Shown here piece after piece: positions 42,001 through 55,180 of a stretch of 64,000 nucleotides of DNA (the first letter of the stretch is position 1; each line of letters opens with the position of its first letter). The translations under genes and the position numbers were made by a program. Origin of the DNA: Taeniopygia guttata. Lineage: Eukaryota; Chordata; Aves; Passeriformes; Estrildidae. Under the pieces are notes generated by a model. That model was not told where the DNA came from and did no database searches. It saw only the letters and a program-made list of their open reading frames with translations. The stretch is from NCBI RefSeq assembly GCF_048771995.1, contig NC_133032.1, positions 23,709,501-23,773,500 on the forward strand, read 5' to 3'.

Positions 42001-44090
42001 AATATGACTCTAATGAATGTTTTCTGTAGCTGTTTCAGCTGGAATTATCTAAAACATGGTGTGTCAGTACTCCCCTGAGCAGGCCACTCAGTACACATTC
42101 ATAGGTAGAATATATTTTTTAAAATCCCCTCAGTACAGAAATACTTTGGTGCCGGTTACATTTTAGATTGAGATACACCTTTAAATTGGCATGCTACAGT
42201 AACATTACCTGATGCATGCTGCCTCAGATAATAATCCCAAGGCTAATATCATTAATGTAAGCGGCTCTGGAAGAGAAGGAATACTTCACCTCAGTTTGAT
42301 TCCAGTTCATTTCAGTTAAGGCCTGTACAAAGTCTTAATTGTCAGAGACTTTCAACTTAAAAAATACACACTAAACAGTGAACCCTGACTGAAGATACTA
42401 ATAATGAAGAAATTACAATAATCACAGAAAGTTTAACATATTTCAGGAAGGGGGTTAAGAATCACTTAAAACTGCAAACTTCAGAATAAGACTCTTCCAG
42501 AAAACAGGATTCTACATAAGGAGGCTCCAAACCCCAGAATATTTATGATACAGTAAGATTTAAGAACAAGGCTTTGATTGTAAATACATTTCCAAACCTA
42601 TACAAAGATCTTTATGAGTCCTCAGAACTTGTAAGCATTTAGTAAAGGCATTTAGCCATTTGTAGCACTTGTGTTTTTTTTAATCAAGTCTGAGTAGCTT
42701 CTGAATTATCATGCACGTCAAAACCTTCAAGTCATATTAGCTAAAAAAAAAAACCTAGAATACATGTGTTATTAAAAGTAATATTAATCGTCCTTCCTCA
42801 TATCTTAGAAAATTCACCCAGTATTACCAGAAATTACACCTAACAATCAAATATGTTGATTAAGTTTACAAGAATGACCAGCTAAATGGTTCACCACAGC
42901 AGATGTATTATTGGTTCTACAGTAACTGCCTGCATTTTCACATCTACTGTAGGGAAGAACAGGGAAAAAAATATACCACTAACTCAATTAAAACCATTTT
43001 GTTACAGATGGCAATGATCTCAGTGGAACTACAAAATGAATAAAATATTAGCATGAGAAACAGCATTTGCATCTCTACATAGATAAAAAAACTCAGTTTT
43101 ATTAACAGCTGCTTAACATATTTGGAAAGCAAGGCTTTCCTTCTCTGCCACTGCTCTGTCCACCAGCCCTATTACTTCACCAGAATATTATTTTTAATCA
43201 GCATTTATCTACTTCTGCACAGAAGTCTTTACAGACATAATTTAAAAACAAATGAACCAGTATCACCAACTTATCTCTTATTCCCTACCTAAACAGCTCC
43301 TACCTCTTACCTAGAAAACTTATCAAACAACTTCCTGAAAAAACCTGCCAGAACTTGTGTTTGCAGACCACTGGACTGCTGTTATCCTACAGAAAGGTCA
43401 CCTTTCAGTAATTCCAGTGCAAGACACTCAAATCACCTTGACTCCTATGAACTGGTATGGAAAAACACCCCAAACACAAGGCTTTATCCATCTTTATCCA
43501 CACATTTACTGAGATCACTAGTCATGTGTTAGATTATGTGCCAAGTGGAAGCAAAGGACAAGAAATATGGACTACTACTAGAATAGTTAGCAGACATTTT
43601 TGCTATAAATTTCAAAGGAAGCCGTTTGGCCTAGATGCGGGTTGTTTGGGTTTGTTTAAAATTTTTCACGTACTAAAGTATATAAGGCACCCATTAACTT
43701 TTAGCCAGATAAGCCTTTAGGACAGCTTCCCAAGACCCATATGCCCAAATCTTCCACCTGAATAATTTTATATATAGTGGTTTCCATTGCTATGATAGTT
43801 ATTATTGATACCTTGACACAAAAAATTCCACAAGATCTAAATCTTTCTCACTACAGTGTTACCAACTTAGGCACAGCTATACTGGATCTACTGATGTTGC
43901 TTTAAAAAGAAAGAGGAAAAAGATTAAAGTTAAACCCCAGTCTGAAATGCCTACTGCCCCCCATGAGAATGTATCTCAGTGATAAATGCAACAGTTCAAA
44001 GAAAAACTGCCCATCTTCACTGATACCAGTTACTGGATGTAACTCATCTGACAAAAGCAGGTCTATAACAAGTATTTGTTCTGTCCAAAA

Positions 44091-44115
44091 TTAAGCATCT
44101 TGAATAGATGCTTAA
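44091..44115. repeat. 10-bp stem hairpin
   Basis: TTAAGCATCT and AGATGCTTAA are exact reverse complements separated by the 5-nt loop TGAAT. The feature is short and stands alone. Confidence 0.8.
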
Positions 44116-46217
44116 AGAAAAACAGTAGTGTATGGAATAGAGGTGCAGTGTTATGAAAATATAAACAGCTATGCCACAGCAATCCAAAAAATATCTCAAA
44201 CCACTTTTCTTCTGTAAAGCAGGCAAACATTAATTCTAAATAACTAAATTAACAAAGAAGATTCATTAATTTCTAAGGAAATTTTATACTAGCAATAATG
44301 GAAACCAGTTTCCTGGGTCTCTTAACAATTCATTTAAGTTTTTGTAACAAACAGGTACTGGGTTAGATAAAGATCAACCTAGGCTGGTATCCCAAGACAA
44401 CAACATGCTTGGGGAGACACATAAGAAGCAAGGAAGTACAAAGTGGTCCATTGTTTGCTGCAGCTTCCAGAGTTCAAGCACTTGTAGTTCAGGAACTTTC
44501 AAAGCCAGATGCTTTTGGTGTACTCTGAAGCTCTCTTCATCAATTTGTCATTTCAAACCTGCTCAAACCCATTTACATGTCTGACTGCACAGATTTCTGG
44601 GGCTGTAAAGTGTGTGATTTACTCACATGCTGCATCAGGAAATACTGTCATTTATTTTCAACCTGCTGTTAAAGAACTATCACTGTTTTTCCCCCCTGAC
44701 TTCAAATTCTGTGAAAGTGAGCAAATACCAGTTCCCTGTTTCCCACAATGTTCGGGAATTTACATACATAAAAATATCACCCACTGGTTAGTTACCTTTT
44801 TCCAGATCTATCTGGTGAATTCCCCATTTTGTAGAAGTCTTTGCATGGCTAGACATGTCAATCTTGCCCTTCTAAATACATTTTTAGGCTCTACCATGTT
44901 ACTTAATGTAATCTCAATTTACACATTCTCCTTTTTTCCTCTGATACATATATGTCAAAGAATGCATTCATTATAAAATCAGCACTGGACTATCAAGTAG
45001 TTAATCAGCTTTAATGAATCTTACATAGTCATAGTTTTAGATTATTAAGCAGCAAGTTCCTAAATGCAAGCTTACACAACAAAAAGCTACATAAAAGCTT
45101 CTGGAGAATCATTATAGTCCTGAAAAACTGTCTTTTGAGAACAGTCTTAAATAGTTACATTGCATAGACAGACATGGCATTTATTTGAAATACTTATATT
45201 CTGTCACCACACATCAGAACAAACTGAAAGAAACTAAGCCTCATTGCCTTCATTGCAGAGGTTTTTTTAAAGCTGAGAATGTCACAAGCATAAATACAAG
45301 TCTTGAAATAAGACAGCTGGCTATCTTGATATGCCTCCAATGATTAATGACATTGCAAAACCCTAAAACTTGCAGTTCTTAGGCTAATAGTGCATTATGA
45401 GCAAGGACAACTCAACTGGCTTTTAAAGGAAAAGAAATCCCTACATGAAGCAGGCAAACAGCCTTTGGAAGACCTTCAGTGAAAGGTCTCACAGCTCTTC
45501 TGTGACTGCAATTAAATTCTCAGAGTTAGAGTCTGCAGCTGCTACTTCAAGTTCATTTCATGGGCACAGTCTGCTGCGTTATCTGCTACGGTATCTTAAA
45601 ACAAAGATCCAGGAAGAAAACAAGCACATGATCCCAAAAGTTTGTCTTGCAAGCAAACAAAGCAGAGAGAGATGCCTGATAAGAATAGACAGAGAAATAC
45701 TTTGGTACAAAGCTGCAAAGTATTTCAGTAGCATTACATAACAAATTACACAGCCTTCCTACTCATTTATTAAAGTGCTCATACATGGCAATGGCAGAAG
45801 GAACATAGCAGAAGGAAAACAACATCTATTTACTCTGTTTAGAGCCCCCCACACAGGAAGGCGTGCAAAGCATTAAATGAAAAGAAAGCAGAAATCCATG
45901 TCTCCAAGCACTGTCTTCTGCTCTCCTGGCCTAAAAGTGGTTGCAATTATTATTCTATTTGCAAAAAAAAACTGGGCCTGGATTATTCACAAGCAAAAAC
46001 AACGCACAAAAAAAAAAAAAACACTTGGCAAATCATTTAGTCAACACATACTCCATCTTTAGGCTTCCTAGAAAACAGGTCAAGTTCTACGATCTCTTTA
46101 GAACTTTCTCTAGTTTTATCTCCAAGCATTCTTGTCTGCTGGTTTCCAGTTCCTCATGGCAAACACCCTTTCTTGTTCCAGTTCTGGAGTAAGACCATTT
46201 ACCTCTTCCTTGCATTA

Positions 46218-46300
46218 GAAAAAAACCCCACAAAACCAAAACACAAAACCTAAAAAAAAAAATAAATAAAAACCACAAAAAACAAAAACCCAAACAAATA
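46218..46300. repeat. A/C-rich low-complexity tract
   Basis: This is A-rich sequence with interspersed C runs (aaaaaccccacaaaacc and similar). It is the same type as the tracts at 36.05 and 36.5 kb, and is G/T-rich on the PLCL1 sense strand. Confidence 0.75.
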
Positions 46301-49300
46301 ATGCATATTAGTGAAACAACCTAGTGCACAAGAACAGCTACAACTACTTCTCATTAATCTTATTTCACATTTACCTCAATCTACAAAGCTGTGAACATCA
46401 GCAAAGCAAAACGGGAATAACAATTTTCTGGCTATACTTTGTTCTTTTTATATAAATGAGTTCTCTTGTTTCTGAAACCAAATACAGAGCACATGAATGC
46501 ACTGAAGATAATTTAGAAGGGTTCATATTTTACTTGCAATATATGCCAAGTGGAATTTGCTGCAGGGAAGGTTTTAAAGCAAGTCCCTCTTCAGCCTTTG
46601 TACTTCACAGTTACAGTGTGGCTGCCAGAACACTCCAACGTAAGCAAGTCTGACTTCCACTGGAATTGAACTCTCAGATGCTAACCTTGAGACTTCCAGA
46701 GTTCCAAAAGACAGCTGGGGGGAAAATGCTGTTAGAAGTGTACTTTGACCATCTAAATTTACAGAATTTTAACTTTTTGCTTAATTGAGCAAGACCACTC
46801 ATGTTTAAAGTACAACTTTAAATAGCTGGGAGAGAAATGGAAAAATAGAGCAAGAGTGTTCAACTCCTGCAGAGTAAGAGCTTATCCTTATGTGCAACTT
46901 CCTTTACTTTCTTAAGTCTTTCTTAATTTTTCAGCAGATAAGATCAGCGTAGAGGAAGCAATAGAATACTATTTTGACTATAGATTTATATGAACATATG
47001 GACATTTTGGATACAATAAATTATTAGAAAATTCATTTCCCTGTAAAACATAATGCTTGAGGAGAAATCCTGTATGTTGAAATCCTGAAAAAAGAAAAAA
47101 AATATAAAATTGGAGGGTTTTATCTTAATTCCAACTAAAATTTGAACTTAACACCTGATGAATATGTCCTATTAGAAATTAGAAATCGAATTAGAAATTC
47201 GTGAAAATGCAGACAAATACATTGTTTAATTTCTACCCAAAGTTAATAGTATTTCCTAGTATAATGCCAAAGGAAAACTGCAATTCAAAACACTTTTATA
47301 TACCACTGAGATAACCTTGAGGGAAAAGAAATGCAATGCTCTCTATGGGGTCCCAACACCGTGCCTTAGAGATGCACAGCCTGTGAATTCTCAAGTTCAG
47401 ACACCTGCTATGAGACACAGCCATGTTATCGAATTTAATCCATCTATTTAACAACTAAATTTAAGATTAACAATGGTATTTTTCATTCCATTCATATCAT
47501 AAGACCATTCCAAACCCTTGCAGGGCCCAGAGTAACTTTCTAGTTTCCAGACTGGATCTACACATAAGAGTCCTTTGCTTTAGTGCAGGAAATCTGTTTT
47601 CCCCCTCATACAGTATTCAATCCAGATACCTTATCAGCCCATCCTAGATATCCTTCTAACGCATCTGCTCCAGTTTGAATGCACCATCCCTAAGCACAGG
47701 AAACTGAGCTTACTCAGTATTTCAGATGAGCTCCGTGTATAATGTTCCTTATATAAGAACATTAATTCTTTCTTACCTCTGTCAGGAATCTTTCTCCTTA
47801 CAAACATCATCCTGGGACATGCCTTAAGAAACTTCCTCCAGTTAGAAGAGTGATCATTATCACTATGTGCTAATCTGCTGATCATTATCAGATGTGCTAA
47901 ATTAGCAATATCAAGCTATCAACCAGTAGTGAAAATGCTACTCGGTCATTTCATTAACAATTATACACCATTTATGACATTAAAACACACCTACCATACA
48001 GAACTGGTAGAGTCTGTAAAAATAATGATATATTTTAAAATGAAATTCAAGACTGTGTATTTTCAATTTCTGAAAGCTTCACAGAGTTCTAAGAGAAAAA
48101 ATATCATCTCCATAGCAGTACAGTTACAGAACTTTGGTCCTAATTTAGTACAGCATTTATACATTTATGCAACTTCAGACTGGAAGCATTCCCATCACAT
48201 TCAGTGGATGTCTTTACAAAACTAAAACCACCCTTAATGCTTTGCTGGACTTAATGGGTTAATATTTCAACATGTAACTTACAAAGGACCCTCGAGGCTC
48301 TTTTGCATTTAACTACCTCGGTCTCCTCTGAACGTTTAAAGCTTTAAAATTAAAAAAAGCAAGTATTTCATGTATCTGTTCTTCCTTTGAATGGACATAT
48401 TAAGCTGCAAGAGCTAAGCATGCGTCCTGAGCTTCCAGCATTAAGGTAGAGCTCTACCCTGTGCATTCACACATTTACAGATGAGAAGTCTTATTTTCCG
48501 CTCTTCTCCCGATGCCTTCCAAGTGCAAATCACTAACAAGAGGATCACGTGTGACCATATGCAAAATTAACTTCGCCTAGGAGATTTCATTCATCGGTTC
48601 CTCAGAAACTAGCGATTAAGCTTACATACTTGCAAGGAGATGCCATTTAATTCAAAACCACAGTTTATTAAAAAAAAATTACACCGGAAAAAAAGAAGAA
48701 TCTACATAATCATAAAACCATTTTCCTTCCCAGACAATAAGAAAGGCGGAGGCTTTAAGGTCACGCCCGAGCTGTTAATTTCACATTAAAGGTGCTAAAC
48801 ACCCGGTGCTGTTCCGCAACAACCTGTACTACAGTCCGTCTCCAAATACACCTTCTGTTAATTTGTGACACTGCATATTTTGCTGCTCAAGAACTACTAC
48901 AGCCAGCGCTGTAGAAGCTATTTATTCTGCCTTCCAGGTACTTCATAAATATTAAATAAGAACAGATACGAGCTGCTACACAAAAACTTTACAACTCGGT
49001 GAGAAGCTGCCCCACAGGTGACGCACGAGCGCGGGGGGACCCCGTCCCCTCTCGATGGCGGCAGGAGCAGTTCCCCATCCCAGACCCCGGAGAGCCGCTC
49101 GCTCCGGGCACGCACCTTGCCCCGGGCACTCCGGGGAGGCGGCGCCGCGGCCCCGCCGTCCTCGTTCGCCGCAGGCGGGGCAGCGGCGCTGCGCGGCGGA
49201 GCGGCCGCTTCACCTGTGCTGAGAGACCCTGGATGGGTCCCGCCACCCCTCTGCCCACCCTGGTCCCCTCCCACGGGCAGGGGCGCACCGAAAGGAGGCT

Positions 49301-49363
49301 CCTGCCTGGGTAACCCGGCGGCGGGACCCGCGCAAACTTCCCGGCGGCGCGGCACACCCTTAC

Positions 49364-49624
49364 CTTGATGATGCTGCTCCTCCGCGGGGTGGCCTTGGCC
49401 GCCTCCAGCAGGCAGGCGTCGGGGTCGGACGCTGCCGCCGGCCCCAGGCTGCCGCCGGGGAAGCGCTCCGCGGTACCCACGGCAGAAACGCCGCTCCGGC
49501 GCTCCCGCCTCCTGCCCCCGGCGTCCAGCGATGCCGGCTCGGACTCCTCCTCGGCACGGTAAGCGGCTTCGGGAGGAGCACGGCCCGCCGCCGGCTGCTC
49601 TCTGCCGCCAGCAGCCTCTGCCAT
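49364..49624 (-). CDS. PLCL1: PLCL1 (PRIP-1) coding exon 1, partial gene
   Basis: Encodes the first 87 residues of phospholipase C-like 1, a cytosolic, catalytically inactive PLC relative that binds inositol trisphosphate and scaffolds PP1, PP2A and GABA-A receptor trafficking factors (family knowledge). It starts MAEAAGGRE and has RERRSGV in the middle. It ends DACLLEAAKATPRRSSIIK, which closely resembles the recalled human N-terminus (MAEGAAGRE; LLEAARATPRRSSIIK). The ATG at 49624 has G at -3 and +4. It is the only ATG in frame after a stop at 49676-49678. The exon ends AAG|GTAAGG, a good donor in phase 0. In mammals the PP1-binding KKTVSF motif and the PH, EF-hand and X/Y regions follow in exon 2 onward, so they lie outside the window. 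The middle of the exon is low-complexity Ala/Gly/Arg and diverges most. Confidence 0.93.
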
Positions 49625-50060
49625 CGCCCCGCCGCACGGTGTCAACTTCTCCGGGGCGCTGAGAGGGCGGGCGTGTCACACGGACGGAGGAACGGACGGC
49701 GTCCCGCGGCGCTCCTCTCAGGGCACGGCGGCTGCAGCGCCAACTTTCCCCAGAGAAGCCATGTCCGACCCCGGGGCGGAAGGTGCCTGCGCGGGACCCC
49801 GCGGTGCCAGAGGAGCGGGGTGGGGGACGCGGAGAGCGCGCAGGAAGTACGGCCACAGCCCCGCGCTGTTGTGACAGGAGCCGGGCTTATGGTGACGGAC
49901 GGCGAGCCGGGCCAATCGGCGGCGCGGCCGCCCCCCGGCGGCGCAGCGGCAGCCAATGGCCCTGGGGAGGGGCGTGCCCGCGGGACGCCTGGACGGGCGG
50001 TCGGGGCGGTGCGCGGGGGGCGGTGTAGGGGGACGTGGAACACCTGGTCGCTCCTGCCAC
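49625..50060 (-). promoter_or_regulatory. PLCL1: PLCL1 5' UTR and probable core promoter
   Basis: No TATA box is visible. Two CCAAT motifs (49912-49916, in the NF-Y-like context CCAATCGG, and 49953-49957) lie about 290-330 bp upstream of the start codon. They are followed further out by GC boxes at 49995-50000, 50003-50010 and 50017-50023. This arrangement suits a CpG-island promoter with dispersed start sites. The exact transcription start cannot be read from the sequence. Confidence 0.6.
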
Positions 50061-53000
50061 GACCTTGACGAAGGGGGCCTGTGGAGAGCTTTCGTGTGCC
50101 GGGGCGGCCGCGGGAATGCTTCCCCGCGCGTGTCGTAGGCAGGTTTGGGCTGCCTCTGTGCCCCGGTAAAAGCAGCGTGTGGAAAGGGTGGCTTAGGTTA
50201 AACACCCTGCGGCACGCGTAGCCCTCAAGTGGAGGCACCGTGGTAGGAGCAGGGACGCTGCCAGCGCCGGTCGTGGGGGCTGCGGGTGAGGGGCACCTTG
50301 AGGCTGCTGACGGCGGGCCAGCAGAGTGGATGCTGTAAGGGGGAGCGGGCAAAAGAGAGGCGAAGACTCACGTTGGGATTCCTCCTCCTCTTAGAAACGA
50401 GCCAAAAGCGAAGCAGGTTGTGTGGGGCAGCGCCCTCGCTCCGCTCTCGGGACGGTCCCGCTCCTGCCCTGCCCCTCACAGCCCCGGGCCCGGCGGGCGC
50501 TGGCAGGGCCGACACCGCCCCCTGGCGGCCGCGCGGGGAACGGGAACCCCCCGGGCAGGGCCGGAGCCGCGGGCGGCCTCCGGAAGAGTTCGTGCCAGCC
50601 TGGCGCTGACCCCTGTAATTCTGCAGGGCGTATTTAGTTATAATGAGATTATCCACGTGGACACCTCAGGAAAGGTGGGGTGGAGTGCAGCAAGGGTGAA
50701 AGCCCAGGAAAGAGGTGAGGAAGAGATTATACAGTGAGATGGAAAATAGAACGGGTAGGGCTGGGCAAGCTGGTAGTCACTGAGGATGTATGAGTATTTA
50801 AAATTACAGTCACCAGCTTTAAAGGCAGTGAGACTCTGTGGGAGTATTAATTTCTCCCTGGTTTCTAAAGTAATTCCCTAATTAATGTGTTTGGCACCTG
50901 TTGGCAGTCACTGGTTAAGGAAGAAAATAAGAGAGAACATGCTTACCTGAACCAGTCATTAGCTATTAGGAAATGCCTGGCTACAGGGCATAATTGCTAC
51001 TTAAAGGATGTGAGATTTATATATGTATATGCACACACGATATATAAATTTATAATTCCATGTTTTAAAAGGTCTAGAACTTCTGTCGAGGGTATTGAGG
51101 CATTTATCATATTCAACACAAAGAACTGCTAATTGAGAGACAGATCTAGATACCACTGAAATTTTTTTCATTAGCTTCCTTCTAAATTTTATTTTAATAA
51201 TTTTAAAAATATATGTATACTACCGTTATTTTCTTTGTTTCAGTGAAAAATGTCACAAAATAAGTAACACTAAAAGAAGATAGAAAATATTCACATTGAA
51301 GAAACATTTATGTTAAGTAGTACTGGAGAGAAGAGACTGTAAATTAATGAAGGACTTAGCCCCAGCCTGCATTGTACAAGTCAGAGAACATCATAGCAAA
51401 TCACTGCAACAAAGAGAAGGGGGAAAAATCCCAAACCAACTAAAAAAACTTATTACATATCCACACACCGCCACACAAACTGACCTAAGGAGACTAATTT
51501 AAAGACAACAGAGAAGGTAATTACCATGCAGTGTTTTAATAGAGGAAATTATTGCTTCATGCAGAAATATGTTACAGCTCTTTCCTGTATTTTGTGAAAT
51601 CATACAAAGTTTAATCAGTTTAATTATTTGAGAACAATACAGTGCTGTCATAGCTGAAGTCTGCATCTACCAAAAACGCTGCAGTGTACTGCACACACAG
51701 ATGTGTATAACATATTAAAGAACTTTATCCTTCCTAGGATATGTTTTGCACATTTAACATTAGAGAGAGATTTATTGTCAAATTAATTGTCTTCTGCCAT
51801 CAAAGGGTTTAAAACCTTTTCATTCTCCCCTTATATTACAACCTTTGACATGTGAAGTTTTTAACCAGGAAGGATCTATGGGGAATCTACAGATTTCAAA
51901 TTTCATAAAAATCAAACCTACAGGGAACACTGAATAAATTGTATTTTTGATCTGTTTGTCAACAAGATGCAGAGGTTTTAGAATTATGTGTGGTACAGCT
52001 AAGTGAGGGTTTAGTTAAATTCTTCTCTAGAAAAGAATAAAAGGTTGTCTGTTTTTCTGACTGCATCTCTAGATGCTTCTGAAGGATCTGCATTTATCTG
52101 CTTTTCTTTGTGGAGAAGCATTAATTATGAAGGAAAAAAGCAATTGGTTTTGATACTTCTTGATGACTAATAAAAAAGAGAGCTGACAAAAGGAAGCTTT
52201 ACATTAAAAGTGCTTGCACAGAAGTTTAAGAAAGCAAGATTGGTTGGTGATGTGTGTATATAACAGGTTCTGTGTTCAGTCCATGCAATCCCCTGTACAA
52301 AGACACTGCTGCGTTGTCCATAGCTACTTCAGATAAGAACGGTTTTTTGAGAAGAGTCAAGGAGTTCACTCAAACTAAGAAAGGCAAGATAGATAAAAAT
52401 ATGTGTTTGTCTGAACATAAGTCAGCAAGTGCCTGCAATATCTATTTTAATGTGGATTTTTTTTACATTCATTTTGCTCCATCTCCATCCTTAAGGCACA
52501 CAATTGTTCCTCAGTGGGCGTAGTTTGTATCATAAACTGGCTGAAAATACAGTTGTCTTGGAGCTGTGCTGAAGCACAGCTTACATAAGCCAGTACTTGC
52601 ACCTAGACACTACATTTTGGGAAGCCCTTAAAATTAAGTGTTCTGCTGGGAGCCAAAAGTGTTCTCCTGTACCAATTGAACAGGGCCGATGAAGCATGAA
52701 AACTGACATATCTTCCTGTGTGATGAACATCTAATTTGCAAGACAGGGAAAGCAATGGGGGAAAATGTTTGATTTCTTCACATACGCATTCACACTGTTA
52801 GCAAGTAACCAATTTTAGCATTGACAAGACTTAGGCAAAGCTATTGATGAGAAAATGTTTTGCTAGATAATTCTTAAAGTAAGCAATTTTTTAAAGTCTT
52901 TGCAGTTATTGTGTCTGCACTGTTACATCATGAACATGATACCATAAAACAATAAAAAAGAATTATATAATTTATTTATACAAATATGTACTTGTTGCTA

Positions 53001-53081
53001 AGTTTCACTCACACTTTGGCAAAGGAACCCCAAGTCATATTTTGCCTTTAAAGCTATAATTAAGCTTTTAGGCTGGGTAAA

Positions 53082-53130
53082 AAATGCAATGTGAAATAAA
53101 TGCAACTGCAAAATGCAATGTAAAGTAAAT
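53082..53130 (+). repeat. 29-bp-period degenerate duplication
   Basis: The 20-base string at 53082-53101 recurs at 53111-53130 with two substitutions. The remaining nine bases of the period are poorly conserved. Confidence 0.7.
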
Positions 53131-55149
53131 GTAGTTAAATCTTCAATTTAAAACATCCTGCATATCTTTTCAATTTTTATATTTTAAATATAGTTACACA
53201 CACACATTGATTCACTGCCTCCTTTTTTTGTTAATTCTTGTTTTGTCCTGCTTCCTACATCTTTGAAAAATCCTCACTATACTTACACATCATGTTGTAT
53301 TTTCTAGTTAGTATAAATGTTGGGTCTTCTGTAACTTAACAAGAGAGACTTTTGTGCCTCTGTCTTAATGATGTTCTTGTTCCAGATGAAGTTACTGATA
53401 AATTCTTTTCAGTCTGCTGATACTTTCAAGCCGATCCAGTGTTTTTAATAATTAAAATGCTGTTGTTATAGAAGATTCCTGCAAATTCTTAGCTCTGAGG
53501 AATAATCCTTTATTTTAGGAGTATTGTTTTCCCTAAAAATATGCCAATTAAGTGTGAGAAATGGTAAAATCAGGACCTCAAATTAGATCATATTTAATCT
53601 TATTTTACAGCCTCTGCTTACTATATAGACACAGGCCCAAGGCTGAGTGGAGCCTAGATTAGGTAAAGCTTGGAATGAAAAGTGGGGTAAAATCTGAGAT
53701 AGATTCTGTAAACAGTCATAGCAGGTAACAACAATTGGAACAAATTTTATAGACAGGAAAGGGTACAAAAGGTGATTTCTGATAAGTTTCTGATAAGAAA
53801 GTGATTCTTCCACCAAATTTGGCACCAGGTATAAAGAAGAAAGCGATATTAGAAATTTTTTAATAGTAAAATAGTTAAATGTCTTATTTAGTTTTGTAAA
53901 TAACTAAACATTTTTTCCAATCAGATTTTCAAGGGTAGATGTTTGCCAATAATTACTTTCACTTACATGAGGATTCACATCATAAGTCACACCCAAAGTG
54001 TGGCCAAAGTGATTGAAGTTTGAGAAGTTAACAAGTGAGGTTTTTAATGGACAGCCTGAAATAATAGCAGAAGCCATGCTATAATCTAGGTAAAACAGAG
54101 TTTATACATTTACGCAACCAGTGAAGCTTTCTCAAGTTGACCATGTTTAGGGAGGGAAGAGAAGGCATGTCATATACATTATAACAGAAATTTTCTTGGG
54201 GATTTGAAGGAGTGTTAAAGATGAATTCTTATTCAAGTCTAATCATAATAATAATGACTCTTGTTTAAGGTAGGTGGTAATTCCACTTAATGAGAACATT
54301 TACCAATGACTGTTTTTCACAGAGTTCTTTTTAACTCCTCTGATCTTTGCTTTTAGTATTTCTTCAGCTGTGACACATACATAGAAATGTAATTGTAGTT
54401 GTTGCTAGCTTTCAGGCTATGTGAACTTGTTACTACTGTGAAGAGTATGATCCAATAGATGTATTTAATTTCCTCCATTCTTTGGTAACTACTTAAGAGT
54501 AGGTTCAAGTGTACTGTGTACCTTGCTAGCTCAATGGATATATTGAGTGTTAGAAATGTACATGACACTCACACACTTACCTGCAATTTTTGGGGATTAT
54601 TTTGCTTATCATGAACTGCACAGCTCCCGGGGAAGCAGCATTAGTTGTAAATGACCCCTATTAGCCAGGAATTCATCTTACTAAGGATAAGTATTCTGGT
54701 AATATTCTAGCTCAAAAGCTACCCTTACAATCTCTAATCTTGCTACCTCAGAAGGAAACTGCTTCCAACATCAGCAGGAGTCACATTCATATCTACTTTG
54801 TAGTTAAAGAGTTTTGAGAAAAACTGGTCAATATACCAAGAATGGAATTTAGGCTATTCTTCTGTCTGTTAATCACACAACCTTCCTCCTAACATGTGCT
54901 CTCTGAAAGATTTTCGCATTGCCTAACTAGTTTTGGACATAAACAAGTTAATTGTGAGTATCCTGGACCATTGAGGTTCTATGCAGTAGCCTAACAACCA
55001 GGAGAAAAGAATTCATTTAAATTCTTTCTGCAGGGTCCTGACAAGGATGTGAGGGAAAGTATCAAATAACCCAATAGCAGTGGGTCTGTGTGGGGGGAGC
55101 GTTGGTGATGAGCCTGAAATCCATTCCATTGGCACTTCTGGTGGAGGCA

Positions 55150-55180
55150 CAGGTCTTCTATCCCAAGGATAGAAGATCTG
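55150..55180. repeat. 14-bp stem hairpin
   Basis: The arms at 55150-55163 and 55167-55180 pair around a CAA loop with one G-T wobble (ggtcttctatcc against ggatagaagatc). It is short, with no flanking repeat. Confidence 0.8.

Larger units (their letters stand above)
1..49363 (-). other. PLCL1: PLCL1 intron 1 (5' part of the intron)
   Basis: This stretch lies downstream of the PLCL1 exon 1 splice donor and shows no further PLCL1 coding sequence. It is therefore read as intron 1, whose acceptor lies outside the window. From family knowledge, the first intron of PLCL1 is very large and exon 2 carries most of the protein. The sequence is AT-rich with stop codons in all frames. Open frames are mostly under 110 codons, the longest being 155 codons. 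It contains CR1 fragments near 5.1, 6.3, 12.2 and 28.4 kb, short tandem repeats near 15.3, 29.5, 31.2 and 36.5 kb, several poly-A or A/C tracts, and local GC-rich patches without CpG enrichment near 16.2, 18.9, 25.3, 31.2 and 40.9 kb. No second gene could be supported. Unannotated enhancers or non-coding transcripts cannot be excluded by eye. Confidence 0.85.
49000..50620. promoter_or_regulatory. PLCL1: CpG island at the PLCL1 5' end
   Basis: Base composition changes abruptly from AT-rich intron to GC-rich sequence dense in CG dinucleotides, and back again near 50620. The island covers the start of intron 1, exon 1, the presumed 5' untranslated region and several hundred bases upstream. The segment about 50060-50280 is somewhat less CpG-dense, so the part at 50280-50620 may be a distinct sub-island. 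Many long open frames cross the island in all frames, as expected of stop-poor GC-rich DNA. Limits were judged by eye. Confidence 0.9.

Noticed and set aside
47634..47885. Segment with small internal repeats, considered as a degraded LTR
   Set aside because: No terminal TG...CA pair, primer-binding site or second copy was found.
48918..49856. A 312-codon minus-strand open frame overlapping PLCL1 exon 1
   Set aside because: It lies in a different frame from the PLCL1-like protein, is Arg/Gly/Pro-rich as expected of a CpG island read out of frame, and has no recognisable domain. The true frame is the one ending RRSSIIK at a GTAAGG donor.
49642..50656. Several further open frames of 100-236 codons in the PLCL1 CpG island
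   Set aside because: Overlapping frames on both strands are expected in stop-poor GC-rich DNA. None shows similarity or splice context.
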